A stretch of 64,000 nucleotides of DNA from Aurantiacibacter atlanticus (lineage in GTDB: Bacteria > Pseudomonadota > Alphaproteobacteria > Sphingomonadales > Sphingomonadaceae): assembly GCF_001077815.2 (NCBI RefSeq), contig NZ_CP011310.1, positions 1,550,001 to 1,614,000 on the forward strand, given 5' to 3'. Positions 34,742-42,541 of the stretch are shown in pieces. Both the position numbers and the translations under genes were made by a program. Position 1 is the stretch's first letter, and the number at the start of each line of letters is the position of its first letter. The notes below the pieces were generated by a model. The model worked only from the letters and a program-made list of their open reading frames with translations, did not search any database and had not been told where the DNA came from.

Positions 34742-37700
34742 ATGGTGCAGGATCCCGTGTCTTCGGTGGAGAATCGGCATGTCGCGCCGAAAAGGGGTCG
34801 TAAGCGCCGCTGGCTGCGCAATGGTTTCTATCTTGTCGCCGCGCTGATAATGCTCGCGCTGGTTGCCATATGGCTGCAGCGCAAGGAAATAGCTGACAGT
34901 TTTATCGCGGATATCTTCGCGCAAAATGATGTCCGGGCCACATATTCCATCGACAGCATTTCTCCGCAAAAGCAGGTGCTAAGCAATATCGTAATCGGCG
35001 ATCCTGCCAGCCCTGACCTGACGATTGAGCGGCTGGAACTGGGAATCACGCCGCGCTTCGGCATACCCGATCTCACGACGCTGCTAATTGTGCGCCCGCG
35101 CATTTTCGGCAGCTATCGCGATGGGGAACTCAGCTTTGGCGATCTCGATCCGTTGATCTTTACCGGAGAAGGGGGACCGTTCGAATTTCCCGATGCCGAA
35201 TTGCTGGTGGATGATGGGCGCGGCCTGCTGCAAACCGATTATGGTCGCATTGGGCTGAAGTTTGCAGGCGGCGGTCATTTGCGTGGCGGCTTCAGCGCGA
35301 AAATCGCAGCAGTGGCCGATAAACTGGCGTTTCCTGATTGTTCGATAGAAAGACCGACCCTTTACGGTGAAATCTCCATTGATGCTGAACGCCCGGGTTT
35401 TACAGGTCCGTTGCGCTTTGTTTCCCTCGCCTGTCCTGCTCAGAGTGCTGTGTTGAAAGAAGGTGCGCTGGAAATAAACGCACAGGCTGATCGCAACCTT
35501 GTCGATTTCCAGGGGGATTACGCGCTGGCCCTCGGAAGCGCGGCCTTCGCTGATGCAGAGGCGAAGGGAACCAGTGGCGAAGGGACATTTACCTCGCGCG
35601 ATGGTGTGCTTTATGCATTCTATGATCTTTCCATTGCTGGCCTGACTTCACCCAGTGCCAGCGCAAATCGCCTGACACTCCAAGGCAGCTTGCGCGGGGC
35701 CGAAGAATTTGCGCAACTCCAGGCGGATGGCGATCTGGCGGGGACGGGCCTTGCGCTGGGGCCGGAATTCGATGCGCAGATCGCTTCGGCCATTGCCGCC
35801 AGCGAAGGGACGCTTGCCGCGCCGCTGCTATCGAAATTGCGCAGGAATCTCTCTCGTGAATTGCGCGGTAGCTCGCTGGCAGCAAGTTTTGATGCGCGAC
35901 AGTCCGGAGGGTTGACGAATATCGTCATTCCCGAAGCGCGCTTGCGCGGCTCGAGTGGGGCAAGTGTGGTCGCCTTGTCAAGAGCGGAACTAGGGTTGAG
36001 CGGTGCGGGCCTGCCGCGTTTTTCGGGCAATATCGCGACGGGCGGGGCGGGGCTGCCACAGATAAGCGGACGGATGGCGCAATCGCGCAATGGCGCTCTC
36101 GAACTGCGGTTTGCGATGCGTGAATATGCTGCGGGCGATGCGCGTCTGTCGGTTCCGCAACTCACCGTCCTGCAGGGGCGTGATGGTCGTATGGCGCTGG
36201 AAGGCAGCGCCCTTGCCAGCGGGCCATTGCCCGGCGGCTTTGCGCACGGATTGGTCGTGCCGCTGGACGGTACGGTGGCACGCGATGGCACGCTATCGCT
36301 GTGGAACGGGTGCCGCGAAGTGCGCTTTGAACGGCTGAAATTTTCAAATCTGGCGTTAGGCCGCCAAGCGCTCACCCTATGTCCGCCTTCTGGCCGATCA
36401 ATCTTGCGTTTTGGCTCTGGCGGGTTGGCACTAGCAGCGGGCGCGACTTCGCTCAATCTGACAGGTGAGCTAGCGCAAACGTCTATCCGCCTGCGCAGCG
36501 GTGCCGTGGGTTTCGCGTGGCCGGGCGCCATGTCCGCCCGTGATCTCGATATTGAACTTGGCCCTCCGGGTGAAGCACAACGGTTTACCATCACCGATCT
36601 GCGCGCGGATCTTTCGGCTGAGGATATTGGCGGCGATTTTGCCGGGGCGGATATTTTTCTCGCCTCGGTTCCGCTCGATGTCCTTAATTCCAGCGGACAA
36701 TGGCGCTATGCCGATGACCGGCTTACGCTCAGCGATGCAGGCTTCACTCTGGAAGACCGCGGGTCAGAGAGCCGGTTTCAGCCGCTGATTGCGCAAGGCG
36801 CCACGCTCACGCTGTTTGACAATTTCATCACTGCCAATGCGCTTTTGCAACATCCTGAAAGTGGCAAGGCCATTTCGCGGGCAGAAATCACGCATGATCT
36901 CGCAACCGGTTCAGGCAAGGCCGATCTGTTCGTCGATGGCATCACCTTTGGTCCTGGCTTTCAGCCACTGGATCTAACGCGGCTTGCCTTGGGCGTGGTT
37001 GCCAATGTGGACGGAACCGTCACCGGCACGGGCCACATCGCGTGGAATGATACAAGCATCACCAGTAACGGCGAATTTTCCAGCGAATCGCTCGATCTGG
37101 CAGCTGCTTTCGGACCGGTGAAGGGGGCGAGCGGTTCGATAGTGTTCACCGATCTTCTCGGCCTTACAACCGCGCCGGATCAGCGCATAAGCGTGGGTTC
37201 CATCAACCCCGGTATCGAGGTTACCGGCGGCGAGGTAGGCTTCCAGCTTACGAATGGTGAGCTGCTTGCAGTGACGGGCGGGAGCTGGCCCTTCATGGGC
37301 GGCACGCTTTCCTTGCGCGCGGTGGACATCAATATCGGCGTGGCCGAATCGCGCACCTATGTGATGGAGATTGCTGGCCTTGAAGCTTCGCGCTTCGTCG
37401 AACAGATGGAATTGGGCAATATTGCTGCCACCGGGATCTTCGACGGCACCATACCCATTGTGTTCGATGCCGATGGCAATGGGCGGCTGGTCAATGGAGA
37501 GTTGATATCACGCCCTCCCGGCGGACACCTCTCCTATATTGGCGAGCTGTCCTATGAAGACATGTCCTTCTTCGCCAATTATGCCTTCGCTGCGCTGCGC
37601 GATCTGCGTTACGATTCGATGGATATCGAAATGAACGGTCCGCTGACAGGCGAACTGGTCACGCAAGTCCGCTTCACCGGCATCGGGCAGGGGGAAACCG

Positions 37701-38005
37701 CGGAAAGCAATATCGTGACCCGCGCGCTGGCAAACCTACCGATTGATTTGCGGATCAACATCCGCGCCCCTTTCTACAAGCTTATCACCTCGATCAGGGC
37801 GATGTATGATCCGGCTGCGCTGCGTGATCCGCGCGATTTGGGCCTGTTGACCGATGATGGGGCGCGGCTGCGCGAAACGATTGACCAGCAAACCGTGGAT
37901 AAACGCGATGAGGCTGCTGCCGAAGCCGCCGAGCGTCAACTTCTCGAATCCCTCGACAATGATGAACCCGGCATTCAGCCCCAGGAAAGCGAGCCTGCGC
38001 CATGA
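34742..38005 (+). CDS. ydbH: YdbH-like intermembrane lipid-transport bridge protein
   Basis: About 1087 residues. An N-terminal basic segment (APKRGRKRRWLRNG) is followed by a membrane anchor (FYLVAALIMLALVAIWLQ), then a long beta-rich AsmA-like periplasmic body, ending in the YdbH-domain RITITFRAMYDPAALRDPRDLGLL-type segment near the C-terminus. In Escherichia coli YdbH spans the periplasm and with lipoprotein YnbE moves phospholipid to the outer membrane. The ydbH-ynbE-ydbL order that follows is diagnostic. The protein is longer than the 879-residue E. coli one. An ATG at 34718 is an alternative start. Confidence 0.88.
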   Translation: MVQDPVSSVENRHVAPKRGRKRRWLRNGFYLVAALIMLALVAIWLQRKEIADSFIADIFAQNDVRATYSIDSISPQKQVLSNIVIGDPASPDLTIERLELGITPRFGIPDLTTLLIVRPRIFGSYRDGELSFGDLDPLIFTGEGGPFEFPDAELLVDDGRGLLQTDYGRIGLKFAGGGHLRGGFSAKIAAVADKLAFPDCSIERPTLYGEISIDAERPGFTGPLRFVSLACPAQSAVLKEGALEINAQADRNLVDFQGDYALALGSAAFADAEAKGTSGEGTFTSRDGVLYAFYDLSIAGLTSPSASANRLTLQGSLRGAEEFAQLQADGDLAGTGLALGPEFDAQIASAIAASEGTLAAPLLSKLRRNLSRELRGSSLAASFDARQSGGLTNIVIPEARLRGSSGASVVALSRAELGLSGAGLPRFSGNIATGGAGLPQISGRMAQSRNGALELRFAMREYAAGDARLSVPQLTVLQGRDGRMALEGSALASGPLPGGFAHGLVVPLDGTVARDGTLSLWNGCREVRFERLKFSNLALGRQALTLCPPSGRSILRFGSGGLALAAGATSLNLTGELAQTSIRLRSGAVGFAWPGAMSARDLDIELGPPGEAQRFTITDLRADLSAEDIGGDFAGADIFLASVPLDVLNSSGQWRYADDRLTLSDAGFTLEDRGSESRFQPLIAQGATLTLFDNFITANALLQHPESGKAISRAEITHDLATGSGKADLFVDGITFGPGFQPLDLTRLALGVVANVDGTVTGTGHIAWNDTSITSNGEFSSESLDLAAAFGPVKGASGSIVFTDLLGLTTAPDQRISVGSINPGIEVTGGEVGFQLTNGELLAVTGGSWPFMGGTLSLRAVDINIGVAESRTYVMEIAGLEASRFVEQMELGNIAATGIFDGTIPIVFDADGNGRLVNGELISRPPGGHLSYIGELSYEDMSFFANYAFAALRDLRYDSMDIEMNGPLTGELVTQVRFTGIGQGETAESNIVTRALANLPIDLRINIRAPFYKLITSIRAMYDPAALRDPRDLGLLTDDGARLRETIDQQTVDKRDEAAAEAAERQLLESLDNDEPGIQPQESEPAP

Positions 38006-38244
38006 ACAGTGCGAAATTGACGAAAAGTGCCTCTGCTGCGCATAATCCCCGAATGACGGGGGCAAAACGCACGGGGGCCGTGATGGCGATGATGGGGGCA
38101 ATCCCGCTCGTCGGGTGCATCAATCTGGAAGCACCTGATGAACCGATTGTGATCGAACTCAACATCAACATCACGCAGGAAGTCATTTACCGATTGGCGG
38201 AAGACGCCGAAAACACAATTGACGAGAACGCCGATATTTTCTGA
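38002..38244 (+). CDS. ynbE: YnbE-like lipoprotein
   Basis: 80 residues; ATG overlaps the ydbH stop (ATGA). The N-terminus is long and basic, then a signal segment with lipobox IPLVGC precedes the short mature part VGCINLEAPDEPIVIELNINITQEVIYRLAED, which matches the YnbE family core. The lipoprotein is expected to join the C-terminal end of YdbH to the outer membrane. An internal ATG in RMTGAKRTGAVM could be the actual start, giving a shorter signal peptide. Confidence 0.85.
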   Translation: MNSAKLTKSASAAHNPRMTGAKRTGAVMAMMGAIPLVGCINLEAPDEPIVIELNINITQEVIYRLAEDAENTIDENADIF

Positions 38245-38265
38245 CCGGCGATGCGGAGTAACGAC

Positions 38266-38652
38266 ATGACAATGCGCAAAAGCTTGATGACATTTGCCGG
38301 GGCCGCACTGGCCATGGGCCTCATCGCCGCGCCCGCACAGGCCCAGCGCGATCCGGCCTATGCCGCCGCCCGCGCCAATGGCCAGGTGGGTGAAAAGATG
38401 GACGGCTATCTCGGCATCGTCGGTGCCGCGACGTCCGAACTTCGCCGTATCGTTGACGATATCAATATCCGCCGCCGCGCAGTGTATGCAGAGCGTGCGC
38501 AGGCCGAAAATGCCACGCTGGAAGAATACGCCTTCACTTCGGGCTGTCTGGCCATTTCCCGAACCGCGCCGGGCGAGATGTATCAGGCGCCCGATGGGAC
38601 ATGGAAGCAGCGCGGCGCGGGCGCTCCTTTGCGCGATCCGCGTTGTCCGTAG
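38266..38652 (+). CDS. ydbL: YdbL family (DUF1318) periplasmic protein
   Basis: About 128 residues, with a signal peptide (MTMRKSLMTFAGAALAMGLIAAPAQA) and the DUF1318 core AYAAARANGQVGEKMDGYLGIV, DINIRRRAVYAERA and TSGCLAISRTAPGEMY. ATG 38266 has GGAG at the right spacing; an ATG at 38251 is within the intergenic region. In E. coli YdbL acts as a chaperone for YdbH-YnbE assembly. It closes the ydbH-ynbE-ydbL operon. Confidence 0.88.
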   Translation: MTMRKSLMTFAGAALAMGLIAAPAQAQRDPAYAAARANGQVGEKMDGYLGIVGAATSELRRIVDDINIRRRAVYAERAQAENATLEEYAFTSGCLAISRTAPGEMYQAPDGTWKQRGAGAPLRDPRCP

Positions 38653-38704
38653 GCCGATCAGCTACAGGCGCATCTTTTCCTATCCTTTTCGAACCCCACA
38701 CCGG

Positions 38705-38733
38705 TTGACTCGCTAACACCCCCAATCTAAGGG
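38705..38733 (+). promoter_or_regulatory. putative promoter of the atp operon
   Basis: TTGACT at 38705-38710 is followed after 17 bp by TAAGGG (or CTAAGG after 16), the same pattern as the helicase promoter at 17317. It precedes atpI by about 60 bp. The first bases of the transcript are GC-rich. Confidence 0.4.
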
Positions 38734-38794
38734 GGCGGCGCCCTCGGAGGGTGGTGCGTTGCGCTTGTCATTTTCCTGTCTTACAGGGGCTGGC

Positions 38795-39124
38795 ATGAGT
38801 GATGAACAACCCGAACGGGAACCCATTGGTGAGGATGCGCGAATTGACGCGCTCGAAGCGCGGCTGAAGGCCGCACGCGAGCGAGAAGATCACCGCAACC
38901 GAGCACAGGTCAAGGGATCGGATGCCAGCTACAAACTGGGCAACCGCGTTCTGGCTGATCTGTTAGGTGGGCTTCTTGGTGGTGCGGTTGTCGGATGGAC
39001 CCTCGGCTGGTTCTTCGATGCCAATCCCTGGGGTCTGTTGGTTGGCCTGTTCCTCGGAATAGTGGTTGCCTTCAGGAACATATTTCGGATTTCAAGTCGC
39101 CGCCCCGACCAGGGCGGTGATTAG
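38795..39124 (+). CDS. atpI: AtpI-like ATP synthase assembly/Mg2+ channel protein
   Basis: About 109 residues. The N-terminal 45 residues are cytoplasmic and charged (a coiled-coil-like stretch EDARIDALEARLKAAREREDH), followed by two membrane segments: residues about 50-70 (VLADLLGGLLGGAVVGWTLGWF) and 76-95 (WGLLVGLFLGIVVAFRNIF). AtpI helps assemble the c-ring. ATG 38795 is preferred, preceded by AGGGG; an upstream in-frame start at 38759 begins before the usual N-terminus. It is first in the F0 operon. Confidence 0.88.
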   Translation: MSDEQPEREPIGEDARIDALEARLKAAREREDHRNRAQVKGSDASYKLGNRVLADLLGGLLGGAVVGWTLGWFFDANPWGLLVGLFLGIVVAFRNIFRISSRRPDQGGD

Positions 39125-39150
39125 CAAGAAGCGCAAGGGGCACAGCAGAC

Positions 39151-39942
39151 GTGGCAGGCGAAGCCGAAACGGCCAAGGTCGACCCGATGTACCAGTTTAC
39201 CGTCGAGCCACTGCTCGGCGAGACCTGGAATATTGCGGGCTACAATATTGCGTTCACCAATTCCGCATTGTGGATGCTCATCACTGCGGTGGTGCTGTTC
39301 ATCTTCATGATTGGCGGTATGAAGCGTGAACTAGTGCCGGGCCGTTGGCAGATGATGGTGGAAACCTTCACCGGCTTTATCGAAGATATGCTGGACGCCA
39401 ACATTGGCGAGGCAGGGCGCAAATATGTGCCTTATATCTTCAGCCTGTTCATGTTCATCCTGTTCGCCAACCTTCTTGGCCTGATGCCGCTGGGGCTGGT
39501 GGGTCTGCACCCGTTCACCTTTACCAGCCATTTCACCATTACGGGCGTTCTGGCGATCATGAGCTTCCTGATCGTTCTGGTCGTCGGCTTCTGGAAACAT
39601 GGCCTGCACTTTTTCAGCCTTTTCGTGCCCGCTGGCACGCCGCTGCCGATGGTGCTGGTGATCGCGCCGATCGAATTCATCTCCTTCCTGTTCCGCCCCT
39701 TCAGCCTTGGCCTGCGTCTTTTCGTCGCCATGATGGCCGGTCACGTCCTGCTCGAAGTGCTTTCCACTTTCGTCATCGACGGCTGGAATGCGGGTGCCGG
39801 TTTCGGTCTGCTTGTGGGTGTGCCCAGCTTTGTGTTGATGGTTGCCATTTGCGCGCTGGAAATCTTGGTCGCCGGCATTCAGGCCTATGTCTTTGCGCTA
39901 CTCTCGTCGCTTTATATCAACGACGCTGAGAACCTGCACTAA
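39151..39942 (+). CDS. atpB: ATP synthase F0 subunit a
   Basis: 263 residues with five to six membrane segments. The conserved Arg of the proton channel is in FSLGLRLFVAMMAGH, and FPHTF/SLYINDAENLH close the protein. The subunit forms the proton half-channels with the c-ring. The start is GTG 39151 with AAGGGG about 12 bases before it; the ATG at 39187 lies inside the family N-terminus. Confidence 0.95.
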   Translation: MAGEAETAKVDPMYQFTVEPLLGETWNIAGYNIAFTNSALWMLITAVVLFIFMIGGMKRELVPGRWQMMVETFTGFIEDMLDANIGEAGRKYVPYIFSLFMFILFANLLGLMPLGLVGLHPFTFTSHFTITGVLAIMSFLIVLVVGFWKHGLHFFSLFVPAGTPLPMVLVIAPIEFISFLFRPFSLGLRLFVAMMAGHVLLEVLSTFVIDGWNAGAGFGLLVGVPSFVLMVAICALEILVAGIQAYVFALLSSLYINDAENLH

Positions 39943-39988
39943 GTTCGCTAATTTCTCCGCTTTTTGAATTACTTGAAAGGATTATCTC

Positions 39989-40213
39989 ATGGATCTCGAA
40001 GCTGCCAAGATGGTTGGTGCCGGTCTCGCTGCAATCGGTGCAGGCATGGCCGCACTGGGCGTGGGTAACGTGTTTGGCTCATTCCTCGAAAGCGCGTTGC
40101 GCAACCCGGGTGCCGCAGACGGCCAGCAGGGTCGCTTGTTCATCGGCTTCGCCGCTGCCGAGCTTCTCGGCCTGCTGGCCTTCGTCGTAGCGATGATCAT
40201 TCTCTTCGTCTGA
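39989..40213 (+). CDS. atpE: ATP synthase F0 subunit c
   Basis: 74 residues, a two-helix hairpin with the Gly-rich first helix (GAGLAAIGAGMAALGVG), the polar loop RNPGAADGQ and the ion-binding Glu58 in FAAAELLGLLAF. No sodium-binding signature is visible (the Gln/Glu pair of Na+ types is absent), so it is proton-type. GAAAGGA lies just upstream of ATG. It forms the rotor ring. Confidence 0.97.
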   Translation: MDLEAAKMVGAGLAAIGAGMAALGVGNVFGSFLESALRNPGAADGQQGRLFIGFAAAELLGLLAFVVAMIILFV

Positions 40214-40295
40214 CGACACCGAACAATGTTGGCCGGATGCGTAAACATCCGGCCAACCCGACACCTGAACTTTCGCCTACAGACGGAATCCGTCC

Positions 40296-40790
40296 ATGCC
40301 TCAGATAGCCCAAATGTCCGAAATCTGGTCCAGCCAGTTGTTCTGGCTGTTGGTCATTTTCGGACTTGTCTATGTCGTTATTGGCAGGGGCATGGTGCCC
40401 AAGGTCATGCAGACCGTGGGACTTCGTGACAGCCAGATCGCCGGCGATCTGGCCGCCGCGCAAGCTGCCCGTGACGCTGCCGATGAGGCTGAAGAAGCCT
40501 GGCGCAAGCGCGAGAATGAAAATCGTGAGCGGGCTCAGGATTTGGTGAATGAGGCCAAGGCCAAGGCGCAGGCCTCGACCGAAGCAAAACTTGCCGAGGT
40601 GCAGGCCGGGATCGACAGTCAGCTTGAAGAAGCGGAGGCGCGTATCGCTGCCAGCCGCGCCGAAGCTGCTGCCGAGATTGAATCGGTTGCCGCCGATGCG
40701 GCGCAGGATATTGCCTCCCGGCTCGCCAGTGTCAGCGTGACGCAGGCGACCGCTCGCAAGGCAGTGCAGGAGGCAATGATCCATGGCTAA
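40296..40790 (+). CDS. atpG: ATP synthase F0 subunit b' (second b-type subunit)
   Basis: 164 residues: one N-terminal membrane segment (LFWLLVIFGLVYVVIGRGM) and a long, Glu/Ala/Lys-rich coiled coil, which dimerises with the b subunit in the peripheral stalk. The presence of b' beside b is typical of alphaproteobacteria and phototroph lineages. The gene overlaps atpF by 8 bp, so stoichiometric synthesis is likely by coupling. Naming of b' varies (atpF', atpG, atpX). Confidence 0.92.
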   Translation: MPQIAQMSEIWSSQLFWLLVIFGLVYVVIGRGMVPKVMQTVGLRDSQIAGDLAAAQAARDAADEAEEAWRKRENENRERAQDLVNEAKAKAQASTEAKLAEVQAGIDSQLEEAEARIAASRAEAAAEIESVAADAAQDIASRLASVSVTQATARKAVQEAMIHG

Positions 40791-41364
40791 TGCAGCCCAA
40801 AGCACGCCCGAAGTTTTCGCGACTTCCGAGGCACAAGTTGAAGTTGCGGATTCGCATGGCGGCGCGGCAGTTCATGTTGAACCCGAACTGCTCGGTCTGG
40901 CGCCATTCCAGTGGGTATCCATTTCCATGGCCGTGCTGCTGCTGATCGCCTTTTTCGGCGCCAAGGTGCACAGGTCAATCGGTGGTGGGCTTGATAACAA
41001 GATCAAGACAATCCGCGACAATCTGGACGAAGCTAAGCAACTTCGCGCCGAGGCAGAGCTTTTGCGGCAGGAATATGCGGCAAAGATTTCCGGTGCGGAA
41101 AAAGATGCTGAGGCAATGCTCGCCAATGCAAGCAAGGAAGCAGACGGTATTGTGGCCAAAGCCAAGGAAGATACCGCCGCTATGATCACACGGCGTGAAC
41201 GCATGGCGCAGGATAAGATCGCTGCGGCCGAGCGTGAAGCTGTGGCGGATTTGAAAGCGAGGGCTGCTGACATGTCGACCGCTGCCGCTGCCAGCCTGAT
41301 TGCATCTAATCATGATGCCGCTGCCGACAGGGCCATGGCAGACAAAGTGATCAACCAGCTTTGA
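40783..41364 (+). CDS. atpF: ATP synthase F0 subunit b
   Basis: 193 residues, with a poorly conserved N-terminal extension of about 45 residues, one membrane segment (WVSISMAVLLLIAFFGAKV) and a coiled-coil stalk with DNLDEAKQLRAEAELLRQEYAAKI and the conserved GAEKDAEAM. It is the last gene of the F0 operon; the F1 genes are not in this window. Confidence 0.93.
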   Translation: MANAAQSTPEVFATSEAQVEVADSHGGAAVHVEPELLGLAPFQWVSISMAVLLLIAFFGAKVHRSIGGGLDNKIKTIRDNLDEAKQLRAEAELLRQEYAAKISGAEKDAEAMLANASKEADGIVAKAKEDTAAMITRRERMAQDKIAAAEREAVADLKARAADMSTAAAASLIASNHDAAADRAMADKVINQL

Positions 41365-41397
41365 TCCTGCCGTCTCGGATGGACTTCAGAAATTCAG

Positions 41398-41433
41398 GCG
41401 CGCCACATCTCTCGTGATGTGGCGCGCTTTTTC
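41398..41433 (+). terminator. strong intrinsic terminator of the atpIBEF'F operon
   Basis: A 12-bp GC-rich perfect stem (gcgcgccacatc paired with gatgtggcgcgc) with a 6-nt loop is followed by tttttcttt. It lies 34 bp after the atpF stop. Confidence 0.85.
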
Positions 41434-41465
41434 TTTGGTGACCCTCCCTGTTCCGGGATGCGTTT

Positions 41466-42233
41466 CTAGAACGCGTCTTTTGCCGCACGTAAAGCGGCAA
41501 AGGTTTCATGCGGCACATTGCCGCCCCAGCGCGCCTGTATCGCAGAATCGTCAGCACGCAGGAAAGGGTTGGTGTCCAGCTCACGCTTTAAAGGGAAAGG
41601 CACAGTCGGCGCGCCTTCCTTGCGCTTTTGGTCCACCCACTCGGCATAATTTTTCAGCTGCAGGTTATCGGGATCGGCATGCACCGCAAAATTTGCATTG
41701 GCCTGCGTATATTCATGCGCGCAGAACATTAGCGTTTCTTCGGGCAATTTCTTGAGCTTGGAAAGGCTTTCCCAGAATTGTTCTGGCGTACCTTCGAACA
41801 TGCGGCCGCAACCAAGCGCGAACAGCGCATCGCCGACAAAGGCGATATCTTGGTCGATCAGATTATAGGCGATGTGGCCGCTCGTATGGCCGCCGACATC
41901 CATAACCTGTGCCGTATGCTTCCCCAGCTTGACGAGATTGCCCTCGGACACCTCACGGTCGATCCCCTTGATCTTGTCCGACTCGGCCTCGGGGGCGATG
42001 ATCTTGCAGCCTGTTACGGCTTTGACAGCCTCGTTCCCACCGGCATGATCGGGGTGCCAATGGGTGTTCCAGATTTGCGTGATCGTCCAGCCGCGCTTTT
42101 CTGCCTGCGCCAGACATTCAGCCGCATCTGGCGTGTCGATACAGGCAGTTTCCTTGCTGGCAGGATCGTGGACCAGAAAGCCGTAATTATCCTGCAGAAC
42201 CGGGAACTGATGGATGGCGATATCGGTGCTCAT
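41466..42233 (-). CDS. gloB: hydroxyacylglutathione hydrolase (glyoxalase II)
   Basis: About 255 residues. The metallo-beta-lactamase motif THWHPDHAGG (His58, His60, Asp62, His63) and the later VGGHTSGHIAY, FVGDALFALGCGRMFEG and FCAHEYTQANANFA motifs bind the two metal ions. The C-terminal HAGH domain NPFLRAD is present. It converts S-lactoylglutathione to D-lactate and glutathione. ATG 42233 follows AGGGAAGAAATC; an upstream in-frame ATG at 42275 has no support. Confidence 0.93.
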   Translation of the reverse strand: MSTDIAIHQFPVLQDNYGFLVHDPASKETACIDTPDAAECLAQAEKRGWTITQIWNTHWHPDHAGGNEAVKAVTGCKIIAPEAESDKIKGIDREVSEGNLVKLGKHTAQVMDVGGHTSGHIAYNLIDQDIAFVGDALFALGCGRMFEGTPEQFWESLSKLKKLPEETLMFCAHEYTQANANFAVHADPDNLQLKNYAEWVDQKRKEGAPTVPFPLKRELDTNPFLRADDSAIQARWGGNVPHETFAALRAAKDAF

Positions 42234-42541
42234 GATTTCTTCCCTATTGAATGGTGCGGCACTTTGGCCGGACATGCGAACCAGCTATGCCTGATGCACT
42301 CGAATATCGAGCATTTGGGCGTGCTGATAGTGGATCGGCAATGGGTGATCGGTTGCGCATCTTGCAGTCACACGCGTTCATTATTGCCGGGTCAGCGGTG
42401 GTGAGTGCACCGCATTGACTGCTGGCGCGCCGTGTTATGCCGGATGGGGCCATCGCGCCAGTTTACACGTCTGCCAGATGTAGGAAAGGCCCGCCTGCGG
42501 GTCGCGCAAGCAGGCCTTTTCCATTGTCGACGGTGGGAGTT
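42234..42541. other. 308-bp region between gloB and rpsA
   Basis: The region holds the gloB promoter side (low end) and the rpsA terminator at 42482-42525. Both strands have short open frames only, with no family resemblance; I see no further gene. Confidence 0.6.
42482..42525 (-). terminator. terminator of rpsA
   Basis: A hairpin with stem aaagg-cctgc / gcagg-cctttt (a four-base bulge on one side) and a GC-rich loop lies 17 bp after the rpsA stop. It is flanked on both sides by T- or A-rich ends and could act in both directions. Confidence 0.5.
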
